From Bradyrhizobium sp. CB3481 (GTDB taxonomy: Bacteria > Pseudomonadota > Alphaproteobacteria > Rhizobiales > Xanthobacteraceae): DNA of 64,000 nt. Where the stretch lies: contig NZ_CP121647.1 in assembly GCF_029714305.1 (NCBI RefSeq), positions 4,546,501-4,610,500 of the forward strand. The letters run 5' to 3'. Each line of letters opens with the position of its first letter. Positions within the stretch are counted from its first letter, which is position 1. The notes beneath the pieces were generated by a model. It worked only from the letters and a program-made list of their open reading frames with translations. It had not been told where the DNA came from and did no database searches. The position numbers and the translations under genes are program-made. Positions 7,536 through 15,440 of this stretch are shown here, in pieces.

Positions 7536-7844
7536 GGCTATTCCATTTGATGCCGTGGGTGGCGCTTGTCATCGATCCAGTTCAGGTCCCAATGCTCAGG
7601 CAAACCACCCGTTCCTTTTGGCGCGGCACGCAATCGTCTCCGGCTCCCGCGCCACAAGTCGCGCCACAAGTAGTGAGTGTCGATAGTGAATCGACAACTC
7701 ACGCGAAAGATTCTGGAAGTTTTCTAAGAGCGACTCTAAGAACCTTTCCATTAGAGGAATCGCCCCTCCCTCGCGTATGCGTCGGCGGCATTGCGCCAAC
7801 TTCGGAAGGCGTAATGAAGTGCGCTCGCAGGTTGGGGTGGAACC
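7536..7844. other. Divergent intergenic region between small gene 5 and the TonB receptor
   Basis: 309 bases without a convincing gene. On the minus side it holds the EcfG-like promoter. On the receptor side is a direct repeat TCTAAG at 7723-7728 and 7735-7740 within AT-richer sequence about 105 bases before the receptor start. This is loosely reminiscent of rhizobial iron-control elements (TTCTAAA-type half sites), but no full palindrome is present, so iron control through Irr or Fur is only a suggestion. Confidence 0.35.
7591..7615 (-). promoter_or_regulatory. Candidate EcfG-like promoter for the 59-residue gene
   Basis: Read on the minus strand: GGAAC (perfect -35), 16 bases, then CATT in place of the consensus CGTT. 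The spacing agrees with EcfG promoters and the direction matches the small gene at 7356-7535 and the genes after it. One -10 mismatch keeps this tentative. Confidence 0.4.
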
Positions 7845-10121
7845 TTGAAGTCCAGTGATTTGTTGCGCGTCGCCACGTTGGCGACCGTATCCGTGTTGGC
7901 GTTGTCGCCGCAGGTCTTATTCGCTCAGTCAAATTCTTCGCGGCCGTCGTCCGGAGCTGCGTCATTGCCCCCGGTTGTCGTCGCAGCACCGGAAGCGCGT
8001 CGTCGTGTGGCGGCGCCGGAGCGTCGGCAGACGCGGCGTGCAACGCAGGCCGCGCGAACGAGCCGGCCGCAGCCGCAACGCTCAGTGGGTGTCGTCGTCG
8101 AGAATCCACGCGGCGCCGTCCAGGGTTATGTCGCGGGCCACTCGATGGCAGGCACCAAGACCAACACGCCGATCATGGAGACGCCGCAGTCGCTCTCGGT
8201 CATCGGCAGCGAACAGATTCGCGACCAGAAGCCCGGCAAATTCGACGAGATCCTGCGCTACACACCGGGCGTTGTCGCGGGGACCTTCGGCGCAGATACC
8301 CGCAACGACTGGTTCCTGATCCGCGGCTTCAAGTCGGAAGACGTAGGCCTCTTCCTCGACGGCCTGCAGCTTTTCTATACCTCCTATGCAAGCTGGAAGC
8401 TGCAACCATTCAACCTCGAGCGCGTCGAGGTCCTGCGTGGGCCTTCCGCCGTGTTGTATGGCGGCTCGAGCCCGAGCGGCATCGTCAACGCCGTCAGCAA
8501 GACGCCGCCGGTGGCGCCGATCCGTTATCTCGAGACCGGCGTCAACAATTTCGGCAATGCCTACCTGGGATTCGATTTTGGCGGCCCGGTCGCAACCGCG
8601 CCTGGAAACGGGCAGCTTTTCTACCGCGTGGTCGGCCAGGTCCAGAACGGCGGCACGCAGGTCGATTTCACGCCCAACAACAACTACTTCATCGCGCCGT
8701 CGCTGACCTGGAAGCCCGACGCCGATACGACATTCACCGTGCTGGCATCAGCTTCGAAGTTGGAGACTCGCAGCGAGAACTTCCTGCCCTATATCGGCAC
8801 CGTGGTCGATGCACCGTTCGGCCGGATCCCAACCCGCCTGTTCACCAGCGATCCCCACGTCGATTCGTTCAAGCGCGAGCAGGAAATGCTCGGCTACCAG
8901 CTCGAGCGCAACCTCTCCGATGATGTGACCTTCCGGCAGAACGCCCGCTTCGCCCATGTTGACGTTACGCTCTCGACACTTTTCGGCCTTGGCTATGTCG
9001 GCGGAGATCCTGCCACCGCTTCGCTGGCGCGCGGCAACTTCCTCACCCGCGGCGTTGCCAACCAAGGCAATCTCGACAGCCAACTCGAATACCGCTTCAA
9101 CACCGGCATTCTCCGTCACACCGCGCTGTTCGGCCTCGACCTCAAGCATTATCGCATCGACGATCGGCAAGAATTTACCATTGGCGCCCCGTCGCTCAAC
9201 CTGTTAAATCCGATCTACGCGCCTACCGCGGCGTTCACCGGCGCGTTCAATCCGGATACGACGCTGAGCCAGAAGCAACTCGGCTTTTATGCTCAAGATC
9301 AGATCAAGCTCGACCGCTTCACGCTGGTGCTGAGCGGCCGTAACGACTGGGTCGCAACCAACAACGACAACCACATCGGGGCCAGCCAGAGCCGCGAGGA
9401 CAGCAAGTTCAGCGGCCGAGCCGGATTAATCTACAATTTCGATTCCGGCCTTGCGCCATACGTCTCCTATGCGACCAGTTACAACCCGGTGGTGACCCTT
9501 ACGTCTGCCCTCCAATTGGCACTGCCGGAAACGGGGCAACAGACCGAGGTTGGCGTGAAATTCCAGCCCAACGGCTTCAATGGCCATTTCGGCATCGCCC
9601 TGTTCGATTTGAAGCGCCAGAACGTGCTCACCACCGATCCAAGCAGCCTGCCTCCTAGGCAGATGCAGAACGGCGAGTGGACCTCGCGTGGCATCGAGCT
9701 CGAAGCCGTCGCCAATCCACTCCCCGGTCTCAAGCTGGTCGGCGCGTTCACGAGCTACGATTTGTTCGTGAGCAAGGACGCAAACCCGGCGCTGATCGGA
9801 AAGGTCCCGACCGCCACGCCCCAGACACTTACCTCGGGTTGGGTCGACTACACTTTCCAGAGTGGTCCCTTGACCGGCTTCGGCCTCGGCGGCGGCGTGC
9901 GCTATATCGGCGGCTCCTTTGCTGACGATGTCAATACGAAGCCGGTCCCCTCTGTCGTGCTCGGCGACGCTACCATTCACTACGAATGGCAGAACTGGCG
10001 CGCGGCGCTCAACGTCATCAACGTTGCCGACACGGTCTATGTGGCGAACTGCTCGTCGGCGAACGCCTGCTTCTATGGTGACCGTCGCCGCGCGACGGCG
10101 AGCCTGTCGTACAAATGGTAG
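7845..10121 (+). CDS. TonB-dependent siderophore receptor
   Basis: 758 residues from a TTG start behind GGGGTGG. A signal peptide (ATLATVSVLALSPQVLFAQ) is followed by an unusually Arg/Pro-rich linker (about 50-95). Then comes the plug domain with the typical ETPQSLSVIG, RYTPGVVAG, WFLIRGF and LRGPSAVLYGGSSPSGIVNAV motifs. The remainder is the 22-strand barrel, ending in the aromatic YKW needed for outer-membrane assembly. Plug motifs are those of FhuA/FpvA-type ferric-siderophore receptors; the ligand cannot be named. The PepSY gene behind it (gap 32 bases) supports an iron or siderophore role. No complete STN signalling domain is evident. Confidence 0.92.
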   Translation: MKSSDLLRVATLATVSVLALSPQVLFAQSNSSRPSSGAASLPPVVVAAPEARRRVAAPERRQTRRATQAARTSRPQPQRSVGVVVENPRGAVQGYVAGHSMAGTKTNTPIMETPQSLSVIGSEQIRDQKPGKFDEILRYTPGVVAGTFGADTRNDWFLIRGFKSEDVGLFLDGLQLFYTSYASWKLQPFNLERVEVLRGPSAVLYGGSSPSGIVNAVSKTPPVAPIRYLETGVNNFGNAYLGFDFGGPVATAPGNGQLFYRVVGQVQNGGTQVDFTPNNNYFIAPSLTWKPDADTTFTVLASASKLETRSENFLPYIGTVVDAPFGRIPTRLFTSDPHVDSFKREQEMLGYQLERNLSDDVTFRQNARFAHVDVTLSTLFGLGYVGGDPATASLARGNFLTRGVANQGNLDSQLEYRFNTGILRHTALFGLDLKHYRIDDRQEFTIGAPSLNLLNPIYAPTAAFTGAFNPDTTLSQKQLGFYAQDQIKLDRFTLVLSGRNDWVATNNDNHIGASQSREDSKFSGRAGLIYNFDSGLAPYVSYATSYNPVVTLTSALQLALPETGQQTEVGVKFQPNGFNGHFGIALFDLKRQNVLTTDPSSLPPRQMQNGEWTSRGIELEAVANPLPGLKLVGAFTSYDLFVSKDANPALIGKVPTATPQTLTSGWVDYTFQSGPLTGFGLGGGVRYIGGSFADDVNTKPVPSVVLGDATIHYEWQNWRAALNVINVADTVYVANCSSANACFYGDRRRATASLSYKW

Positions 10122-10153
10122 TGCGCATGGGCGTTGATTGAAGGGAGGCAACC

Positions 10154-11287
10154 CTGAAAGCCAGAACCGTTCGCATCTGGTCGGTGGTTCATACCTGGAG
10201 CAGTCTGATATCGACGCTGTTCCTGCTGTTGTTGTGTATCACCGGCCTGCCGCTGATCTTCCATCACGAGATCGACGAGCTGCTCGGCTACGATCCCAAG
10301 CCCGAGATCGTCCAGCCCGGCGCGGTGAAGCGGAGCATCGACGAGATTGCCCGCACCGCGCTGGCGAACGATCCCGGCCGCGTCCTGCAATATATCCTGT
10401 GGGACAGGGATGAACCGAACAACATCATCGCCTACACCAACAACAAGGTCGATGGCGATCCGGATGCGGCGACGTTGAGGGCGTATGATGCCAATTCCGC
10501 GAAGCCGCTCGGCCCGGTCGGCGGCGGCCCGATGCTGATCTTCCTCAAGCTCCACGTCGATATGTTTGCCGGCCAGCCCGGCAAGCTGTTCCTCGGTGCC
10601 ATGGGCTTTCTGTTCCTGGTCGCGATCGTCTCCGGCGTGGTGCTGTACTGGCCGTTCACGCGCCGCCTCCGCTTCGGCACGCTGCGGGACAAGTCGCGCC
10701 GCATCGCCTGGTTCGACTGGCATAACCTTTTGGGCGCGGTGACCATCGCCTGGGCGCTGGTGGTCGGTGCCACCGGCGTCATCAACACGCTCGCCGAAGT
10801 GATGCTGAACCAGTGGAAGGCGACCGAGCTTGCGGACATGGTGAAGCCCTATGCCGGCAAGCCGCCGCCGGTGCATCTCGCGTCCCTCGACAAGACGCTG
10901 GACAACGCGCGCAAGACCGCGTCCGACATGAACGTCTCCTTCGTTGCTTTCCCCGGCACGCCGTTCTCCAGCTCGCACCATTTCGCGGTATTCATGCGCG
11001 GCGACACGCCGCTGACGTCGCGGCTGCTCAAGCCGGTGCTGCTGGATGGTGAAACCGGCGAAGTCGCCGATACGCGCGACCTTCCGCTTTATCTCAAGGC
11101 GCTGTTGGTGTCGCAGCCGCTGCATTTCGGCGACTATGGCGGCATGCCGCTAAAGATCATCTGGGCGCTGCTCGACATCATGACGATCGTCGTGATCGGC
11201 AGCGGGCTCTACCTCTGGGTCGTCAAACGCCGCAAGCACCGCAGCCCTGCGATGGCGGCGCAACCTTCGTTGCAACCGTCGCGATGA
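10154..11287 (+). CDS. PepSY-associated TM protein, putative ferric-siderophore reductase component
   Basis: 377 residues if read from CTG at 10154. GGGAGG sits 5 bases ahead of the CTG, and the resulting N-terminus KARTVRIWSVVHTWSS is what the family normally has. The GTG at 10184 would remove the positively charged start. Four membrane segments are visible: STLFLLLLCITGLPLIF, FLGAMGFLFLVAIVSGVVLYW, LLGAVTIAWALVVGATGVI and LDIMTIVVIGSGLYLWV, with a periplasmic PepSY-like region between 3 and 4. Several His residues in the helices could bind heme. Such proteins accompany TonB receptors and are thought to reduce or release siderophore iron in the inner membrane. Confidence 0.85.
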   Translation: MKARTVRIWSVVHTWSSLISTLFLLLLCITGLPLIFHHEIDELLGYDPKPEIVQPGAVKRSIDEIARTALANDPGRVLQYILWDRDEPNNIIAYTNNKVDGDPDAATLRAYDANSAKPLGPVGGGPMLIFLKLHVDMFAGQPGKLFLGAMGFLFLVAIVSGVVLYWPFTRRLRFGTLRDKSRRIAWFDWHNLLGAVTIAWALVVGATGVINTLAEVMLNQWKATELADMVKPYAGKPPPVHLASLDKTLDNARKTASDMNVSFVAFPGTPFSSSHHFAVFMRGDTPLTSRLLKPVLLDGETGEVADTRDLPLYLKALLVSQPLHFGDYGGMPLKIIWALLDIMTIVVIGSGLYLWVVKRRKHRSPAMAAQPSLQPSR

Positions 11288-11484
11288 CCGACGTCCGGAA
11301 GTCACGATCTAGCGGCAGTTGGCGGACCGTCTATGGCGGCCCGCTGCTGATCGGCGTGCTGTCGACTGCAGGACTTCTGAGCGCGCTGCTGTACGAGGGG
11401 CCCGGCCGCTATTTCTCCTGGCTCGCGCTCGGTGCGCCGGTCGCGCTTACGGCGTGGTTTTATTTCCGAAGAAAAGAACCCTAA
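11284..11484 (+). CDS. Small inner-membrane protein of the TonB/PepSY operon
   Basis: 66 residues with two hydrophobic helices (PLLIGVLSTAGLLSALLY and FSWLALGAPVALTAWFYF) ending in RRKEP, probably cytoplasmic at both ends. The ATG overlaps the stop of the PepSY gene (ATGA), so the two are translationally coupled and likely cooperate. I recognise it only as the small membrane partner often found after PepSY genes next to TonB receptors. It converges on the GrlR-like gene with a 4-base overlap at the stops. Confidence 0.75.
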   Translation: MTDVRKSRSSGSWRTVYGGPLLIGVLSTAGLLSALLYEGPGRYFSWLALGAPVALTAWFYFRRKEP

Positions 11485-12200
11485 ACCGCCTGCATCAATT
11501 TCAGCGTCGCCACCAGCCGCAGGCTGCGCTTTCCCGCCAGGGCAATGGCTTCGAGTTCGGCCCCGGCCTCATCGTAGGTGCCAGTGAAGCCGATGCCCAC
11601 CTCATGCCCGCCAAACACCGGGTTTTCGCCCTTCGCCGGCGTGTGCTCCTGGTTGAGGATCTCGCCTTTCCAGCGGCCGTCGGCCGAAGCGTAGGCGCCA
11701 AGATAGTAGAAGAAGGCGTCGCCGCCGAGGATGCGGCCGTCGAGCAGCAGCATGACGCCGGACAGGCCGGCCTCGACGCCGTCGAGCGCGCGAAGCTGGA
11801 GAGAATAGAGGCCGTTGATGATGCCATCAGGTCCCACGGTGCCGACCGGCGGCAGCACTTCATCGTCGAGCCGGGTCAGCTCGGCCCAGAACAACGCGCC
11901 CGGCCTTGGCGCCGCGCTGCCCTCGAAGCGGATCTTGTTGCCTTGCAGCCTGCCGCGCACGCTGATGGCGGCGATGTCGGTGTCCATCAGCGGCTTATAG
12001 TAGGGATCGTCATTGTGGCGCCGGGTGATGACCTCGCCAACGATCTCCCCGTCGCGCTCCTGGTAGCTGCCGAGATGGGCAAAGGCGGAATTGCCGCCGA
12101 GCAGCTTGCCGTTATGCATGCACATGATGCTGCGGCCGAACGCGTCGTTCACGCCGTACTCAACCTTATAGAGCCCGTTCAGCAACGAAATATCCTGCAT
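11481..12200 (-). CDS. Double GrlR-like domain protein, copy 1
   Basis: 239 residues from ATG 12198-12200; an in-frame GTG at 12230 adds ten residues of no clear homology. It consists of two copies of one beta-rich domain: about 8-112 (NGLYKVEYG, GKLLGGNSAF, LGSY) and about 128-236 (NGLYSLQLR, GRILGGDAFFYYLGAY, GEILNQEHT, FGGHEVGIGF). Single domains with GLY and GG(D/N) motifs of this sort are found in GrlR, the repressor partner that binds GrlA in enteropathogen type III secretion. No export signal or DNA-binding motif is present. Two close paralogs lie at 14562-15311 and 20512-21243. Function here is unknown; no T3SS gene is in the window. Confidence 0.65.
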   Translation of the reverse strand: MQDISLLNGLYKVEYGVNDAFGRSIMCMHNGKLLGGNSAFAHLGSYQERDGEIVGEVITRRHNDDPYYKPLMDTDIAAISVRGRLQGNKIRFEGSAAPRPGALFWAELTRLDDEVLPPVGTVGPDGIINGLYSLQLRALDGVEAGLSGVMLLLDGRILGGDAFFYYLGAYASADGRWKGEILNQEHTPAKGENPVFGGHEVGIGFTGTYDEAGAELEAIALAGKRSLRLVATLKLMQAV

Positions 12201-12269
12201 GATCGAAAATATCCCGCGGGGGCTTAGCACCGCTGCAGGGCCGGGGCCAGCCGCGTTTTAACGCGGGGG

Positions 12270-12419
12270 TCAGTGCCGCTTGAAATATTGCACGGCACGC
12301 TCATGCTTCTCCGCCGCGGCGCGCGATTTGAAAGTTCCGAGATTCCGGCGCTTGCCCGTTTTCGGATTGATTTTGCGGGAATAGAGCCGGTATTCGCCCG
12401 ATTGCAGTTTTCGGATCAT
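12270..12419 (-). CDS. Small basic conserved protein (49 residues)
   Basis: 49 residues from ATG 12417-12419: starts MIRKLQSGEYRLYSRK, then KTGKRRNLGTFKSRAAAEKHE, ending YFKRH. This is a short basic protein of a type I know as widely conserved in alpha- and other proteobacteria, where Lys/Arg density suggests nucleic-acid or ribosome contact, but no function is established. The codon use is strongly GC-rich and the frame is open end to end, supporting a real gene. Confidence 0.7.
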   Translation of the reverse strand: MIRKLQSGEYRLYSRKINPKTGKRRNLGTFKSRAAAEKHERAVQYFKRH

Positions 12420-12555
12420 GGCAGGCACCGTTTATTCGCGCCCCCCGACAACAATTGCCCCGCCGGCCCTCTTGTTCCTATCAGGCTATTCGCGTTGTCT
12501 CCTGTCCTGCCCGGGGGCGGATCGCCCTGCCGGCTCGAATGAACGGGAGCGCTTC

Positions 12556-12999
12556 GTGCAACATCTCTTTCTCTATTTCCTCGCGCTCGGCGCCGGTGTC
12601 AGCGTCGCGACCCAGCAGGTGCTCAACGGCAATTTGCGCACGGCCTTGGCGTCGCCGGCATGGGCGGGGCTGGTCAGCTACGCCGTCGGCCTTTTGACCA
12701 TGATCGTTGCGGTGGTCGCGCTGGGCGAGCGCATTCCGGCCTGGAAAACCATGGCCGACGTTCCCTGGTATGCGTGGTCCGGTGGCGTGTTCGGCGCCGC
12801 CTTCATCCTGCTGGTGATCCTGCTGCTGCCTTCGCTCGGGGCCGCGACGCTGTTTGCGCTGGTCATTGCCGGCCAGGTGCTGGCCGCGGTGACGCTGGAC
12901 CATTTCGGCGCGCTCGGGCTGACGCCGCATCCCGTCAATGCGGCGCGGATCGCCGGCGCCGCGCTATTGATCGCAGGTGTGGTCCTGATCCGGGAGTAA
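12556..12999 (+). CDS. DMT-superfamily (DUF606/YdcZ type) membrane protein
   Basis: 147 residues from a GTG behind CGGGAGC; upstream in-frame ATGs give non-homologous sequence. Five hydrophobic helices cover nearly all of the protein (LFLYFLALGAGVSVA, AWAGLVSYAVGLLTMIVAVVAL, WSGGVFGAAFILLVILLLPSLG, TLFALVIAGQVLAAVTLDHFG, RIAGAALLIAGVVLI). The GVFGA and AGQ...LDHFG pattern fits the five-helix DUF606 family, which usually acts as homodimer or paired transporter halves. Substrate unknown. Confidence 0.82.
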   Translation: MQHLFLYFLALGAGVSVATQQVLNGNLRTALASPAWAGLVSYAVGLLTMIVAVVALGERIPAWKTMADVPWYAWSGGVFGAAFILLVILLLPSLGAATLFALVIAGQVLAAVTLDHFGALGLTPHPVNAARIAGAALLIAGVVLIRE

Positions 13000-13011
13000 G
13001 CGTCATGCGCT

Positions 13012-13836
13012 TCAGAAGCACAGATTGGTCACCACGTTTCCGCGCTTGTCCTTGATCGTGTAGGGACAGCGCAGCCGCTCCAGCGCCTTCTTCGCATCCT
13101 CGTCGCCAAGCGCGGCGGCGCGCTGGTAATAGGCCTTGGCGGCCTCGGCATCCTTGGGCCCGCCGCGGCCGGCCTGGGCAAACGCGCCCATCCGCTCCAG
13201 CGCCGCCGGATGGTTTTGCGCGGCCGCTTTCTCGAACAGCGCACGGGCGGCGACATCGTCCTGCGTTCCGCCATTGCCCTCGGCCAGCATCAGGCCGAGC
13301 TGATACTGCGCCTCGGCATTGGCTTCGGCCGCCTTGGACAGCAACTCGCGCGCACGCGCCGGATCTGCGGCGCCGCCCCCACCCAAGGCGGCAAGATTGC
13401 TGACGCCACGCGGATTGCCGGCCTGGGCGGCGCGCTCGAACAGCTTTCGTGCCTGCGCTTCGTCACGCGCGACACCGCTGCCGTTGCCGTAGAGCACGCC
13501 AAGCTCGACCATCGCCGAGGTCGATCCCTTGTCGGCCGCCTTGCGCCAGGCCGCCATCGCTTCCGCCGTTTGCCCCTTGGCGGCATAAGCCCGTCCCAGC
13601 TGGTACATCGCCCGCCGCGACGTGTTCGCGGCATTCTTGCAGAACCTGATCGCGGTGGCGACGTCGGATGCCGCGATGTCAGTCACGCCCCTCACATCCG
13701 CCGGCCGATCGGGGTCGGAGGGATCGGCGGCGATGCGGTCGCACAGCACGAGGTCGGCCGATTGCGCGGCCGCTGGCGCCGGTGCGACAGCAAGAGCGAC
13801 GGCGATGATCAGCAGGCCTCGGAGCGTCCGCTTCAT
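13012..13836 (-). CDS. Sel1-repeat protein, periplasmic
   Basis: 274 residues from ATG 13834-13836 with a clean signal peptide (LRGLLIIAVALAVAPAPAAAQS). About six Sel1-like repeats follow, for example AMAAWRKAADKGSTSAMVEL, ARKLFERAAQAGNPRGVSNL, ARALFEKAAAQNHPAALERM and AKAYYQRAAALGDEDAKKAL. Such alpha-solenoids mediate protein contacts. The gene is third in a likely operon after the GrlR-like copy 2 and the ModA-like gene, with a 32-base gap. A C-terminal cysteine pair (RCPYTIKD...TNLCF) could form a disulfide. Partner unknown. Confidence 0.82.
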   Translation of the reverse strand: MKRTLRGLLIIAVALAVAPAPAAAQSADLVLCDRIAADPSDPDRPADVRGVTDIAASDVATAIRFCKNAANTSRRAMYQLGRAYAAKGQTAEAMAAWRKAADKGSTSAMVELGVLYGNGSGVARDEAQARKLFERAAQAGNPRGVSNLAALGGGGAADPARARELLSKAAEANAEAQYQLGLMLAEGNGGTQDDVAARALFEKAAAQNHPAALERMGAFAQAGRGGPKDAEAAKAYYQRAAALGDEDAKKALERLRCPYTIKDKRGNVVTNLCF

Positions 13837-13868
13837 GAGGCGCAGGTTGCGTCGGCCCGCCGCCAAAT

Positions 13869-14555
13869 TCAAGGCTCGAGCCCGCTCTCTCGCAGCGCCG
13901 GCGCGACCTCTGATGATGCGAGGTAGCGTAGCAGCCGATCCGCCTCGCCCACGTTCTGCGATGCGCACATGCGTCCCGCGGAAAACACCGCGGGCGTCTG
14001 CAGCTCGCGGGGAATGGGCCCGACCACCTCGATATGAGGCACCTGCTTCAACTCGCTGATCTGCTGGATGGCGAGATCAGCCTCGCCGCTGACAAGGCGC
14101 TCGGCCGTAAACCCCTGCGGGATGATAACCGCGCGGGCATTGATCTCGGACGCAATGCCGAGACGCTCGATCAGCTTGGCGAATAGAATGCCGCTGGCGC
14201 CGAGCCGCGAATAGGCCACCGCGCGGGCCGCCAATAGCGCCTTACGCAGCGCGGCCTCAGTCGTGATGTCGGGATGCGGCGCCCCCGCCTTCACGGCGAC
14301 GCCGACAAAGGAGCGCGCCAGATCGACGCAGCTTTCGGCGGCGACGCGCCCCTCGCGCGCGACCTCGTCCAAACCTTCGCGGGTCAGGATGACGACGTCG
14401 GCGGCCTCGCCCGCGCGCAGCCGGTCCAGCAGCGCCAGTGTCGGCGCGAAATCGGCATCGATGCGCGCGCCACCGGCCGCCTGGTATTGACCCGCCAGGG
14501 CCTGGACGGCGCCCTTCAGTGCCAGCGTCGAGAGCACGCGAACGGCATCGCTCAT
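13869..14555 (-). CDS. ModA-like substrate-binding protein lacking a signal peptide
   Basis: 228 residues. It follows the molybdate-type substrate-binding fold: VRVLSTLALKGAVQAL, then ALLDRLRAGEAADVVILTREGLDEV, then AVAYSRLGASGILFAKLIERLG and the closing VFSAGRMCASQN. Transport-linked ModA proteins carry signal peptides; this one starts directly with MSDAVRVLSTLA, so it should be cytoplasmic and may act as a sensor or enzyme. It begins 6 bases after the stop of GrlR-like copy 2, so the two are probably co-transcribed. No ABC permease or ATPase is nearby. Ligand is unknown. Confidence 0.78.
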   Translation of the reverse strand: MSDAVRVLSTLALKGAVQALAGQYQAAGGARIDADFAPTLALLDRLRAGEAADVVILTREGLDEVAREGRVAAESCVDLARSFVGVAVKAGAPHPDITTEAALRKALLAARAVAYSRLGASGILFAKLIERLGIASEINARAVIIPQGFTAERLVSGEADLAIQQISELKQVPHIEVVGPIPRELQTPAVFSAGRMCASQNVGEADRLLRYLASSEVAPALRESGLEP

Positions 14556-14561
14556 CGGCCG

Positions 14562-15311
14562 CTACACCCGATGCATCAGCTTCAGCACCGCTGTCATGCG
14601 CAGGCTGCGCTTGCCGGCGAGCGCGGTCGCGTCCAATAGCGCGCCTTCCGCGTCGCAGGTGCCGGCAAAACCGATGCCGACTTCATGCCCGCCGAAAATC
14701 GGATTTTCGCCCATCGCGGGCGTATGCTCCTGATTGAGAATCTGGCCTTTCCATCGGCCCTTCTCCGAGGTGTAGGTGCCGACATAGTAGAACGAGGCGT
14801 CGCCGCCGAGAATGCGCCCGTCATTGAGCAGCATCACGCCGGTCAAGCCGCCTTCGACGCCGTCGAGCAGGCGAACGTGAATGGAATAAAGACCATTGAC
14901 GATGCCGCCCTCGCCGCGGCTGCCGGCGATCGGCAGCGCGTCCTGCTCGATCGGCGTCATCACCGACTGGAAGGGCACGCCGGGCAATTCCTTCAGACCG
15001 CCTTCAAAACGGTAGAGGTTGCCGTCCGCCCTGCCTTTCGCCACCAACGTGGCGTCGTCGGTGCCGGCCATCGCGCGGTAATTCGGGTCCGGGTTGTGGC
15101 GGATGGTCTGGATGACGATATCGACCCCATCATCGCCTTTCTCATAGGTGCCGATATGGGCAAAGGCCGAATTGCCGCCCAGCATCTTGCCATCGCGCGC
15201 ATACATCACGCTGCGGCCGACCGCGGCGCCAAGCTGAAACCTGACCTTGTAAAATCCCTCAAACAATGCCGTGTCCCCGGCAGGCCCACGCTGCTGTCTA
15301 GCGCGCTTCAT
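14562..15311 (-). CDS. Double GrlR-like domain protein, copy 2
   Basis: 249 residues from ATG 15309-15311. As in copy 1 there are two domains: FEGFYKVRFQ, GKMLGGNSAFAHIGTY in the first; NGLYSIHVR, GRILGGDASFYYVGTY, GQILNQEHT, FGGHEVGIGFAGT and ALAGKRSLR in the second. The second half is nearly identical in motif to copy 1, so the pair arose by duplication of an already two-domain gene. It is first in an apparent operon with the ModA-like and Sel1 genes. No signal peptide is seen; the stretch MKRARQQRGPAGD at the start is basic and probably disordered. Function unknown. Confidence 0.65.
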   Translation of the reverse strand: MKRARQQRGPAGDTALFEGFYKVRFQLGAAVGRSVMYARDGKMLGGNSAFAHIGTYEKGDDGVDIVIQTIRHNPDPNYRAMAGTDDATLVAKGRADGNLYRFEGGLKELPGVPFQSVMTPIEQDALPIAGSRGEGGIVNGLYSIHVRLLDGVEGGLTGVMLLNDGRILGGDASFYYVGTYTSEKGRWKGQILNQEHTPAMGENPIFGGHEVGIGFAGTCDAEGALLDATALAGKRSLRMTAVLKLMHRV

Positions 15312-15368
15312 CGCGCAGGGAAACGCCCTTTGAACCGGCGTATTTGAATCAACGTCATCAAAACGCAA

Positions 15369-15398
15369 TGATCCGCCAGGGGGCACCCTGGCGGATCA
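15369..15398 (-). terminator. Strong hairpin downstream of glnII
   Basis: A perfect 13-base inverted repeat (TGATCCGCCAGGG and its complement) encloses a 4-base loop. On the minus strand it is followed by TTGCGTTTTG. It lies 43 bases after the glnII stop and 58 bases before the GrlR-like copy 2 start, so it most likely ends glnII transcription. The T-tract is short. Confidence 0.7.
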
Positions 15399-15440
15399 GC
15401 CTTGCAGACCGGAGGTTCCCCGGTCGTATCGTCAGCCGGC

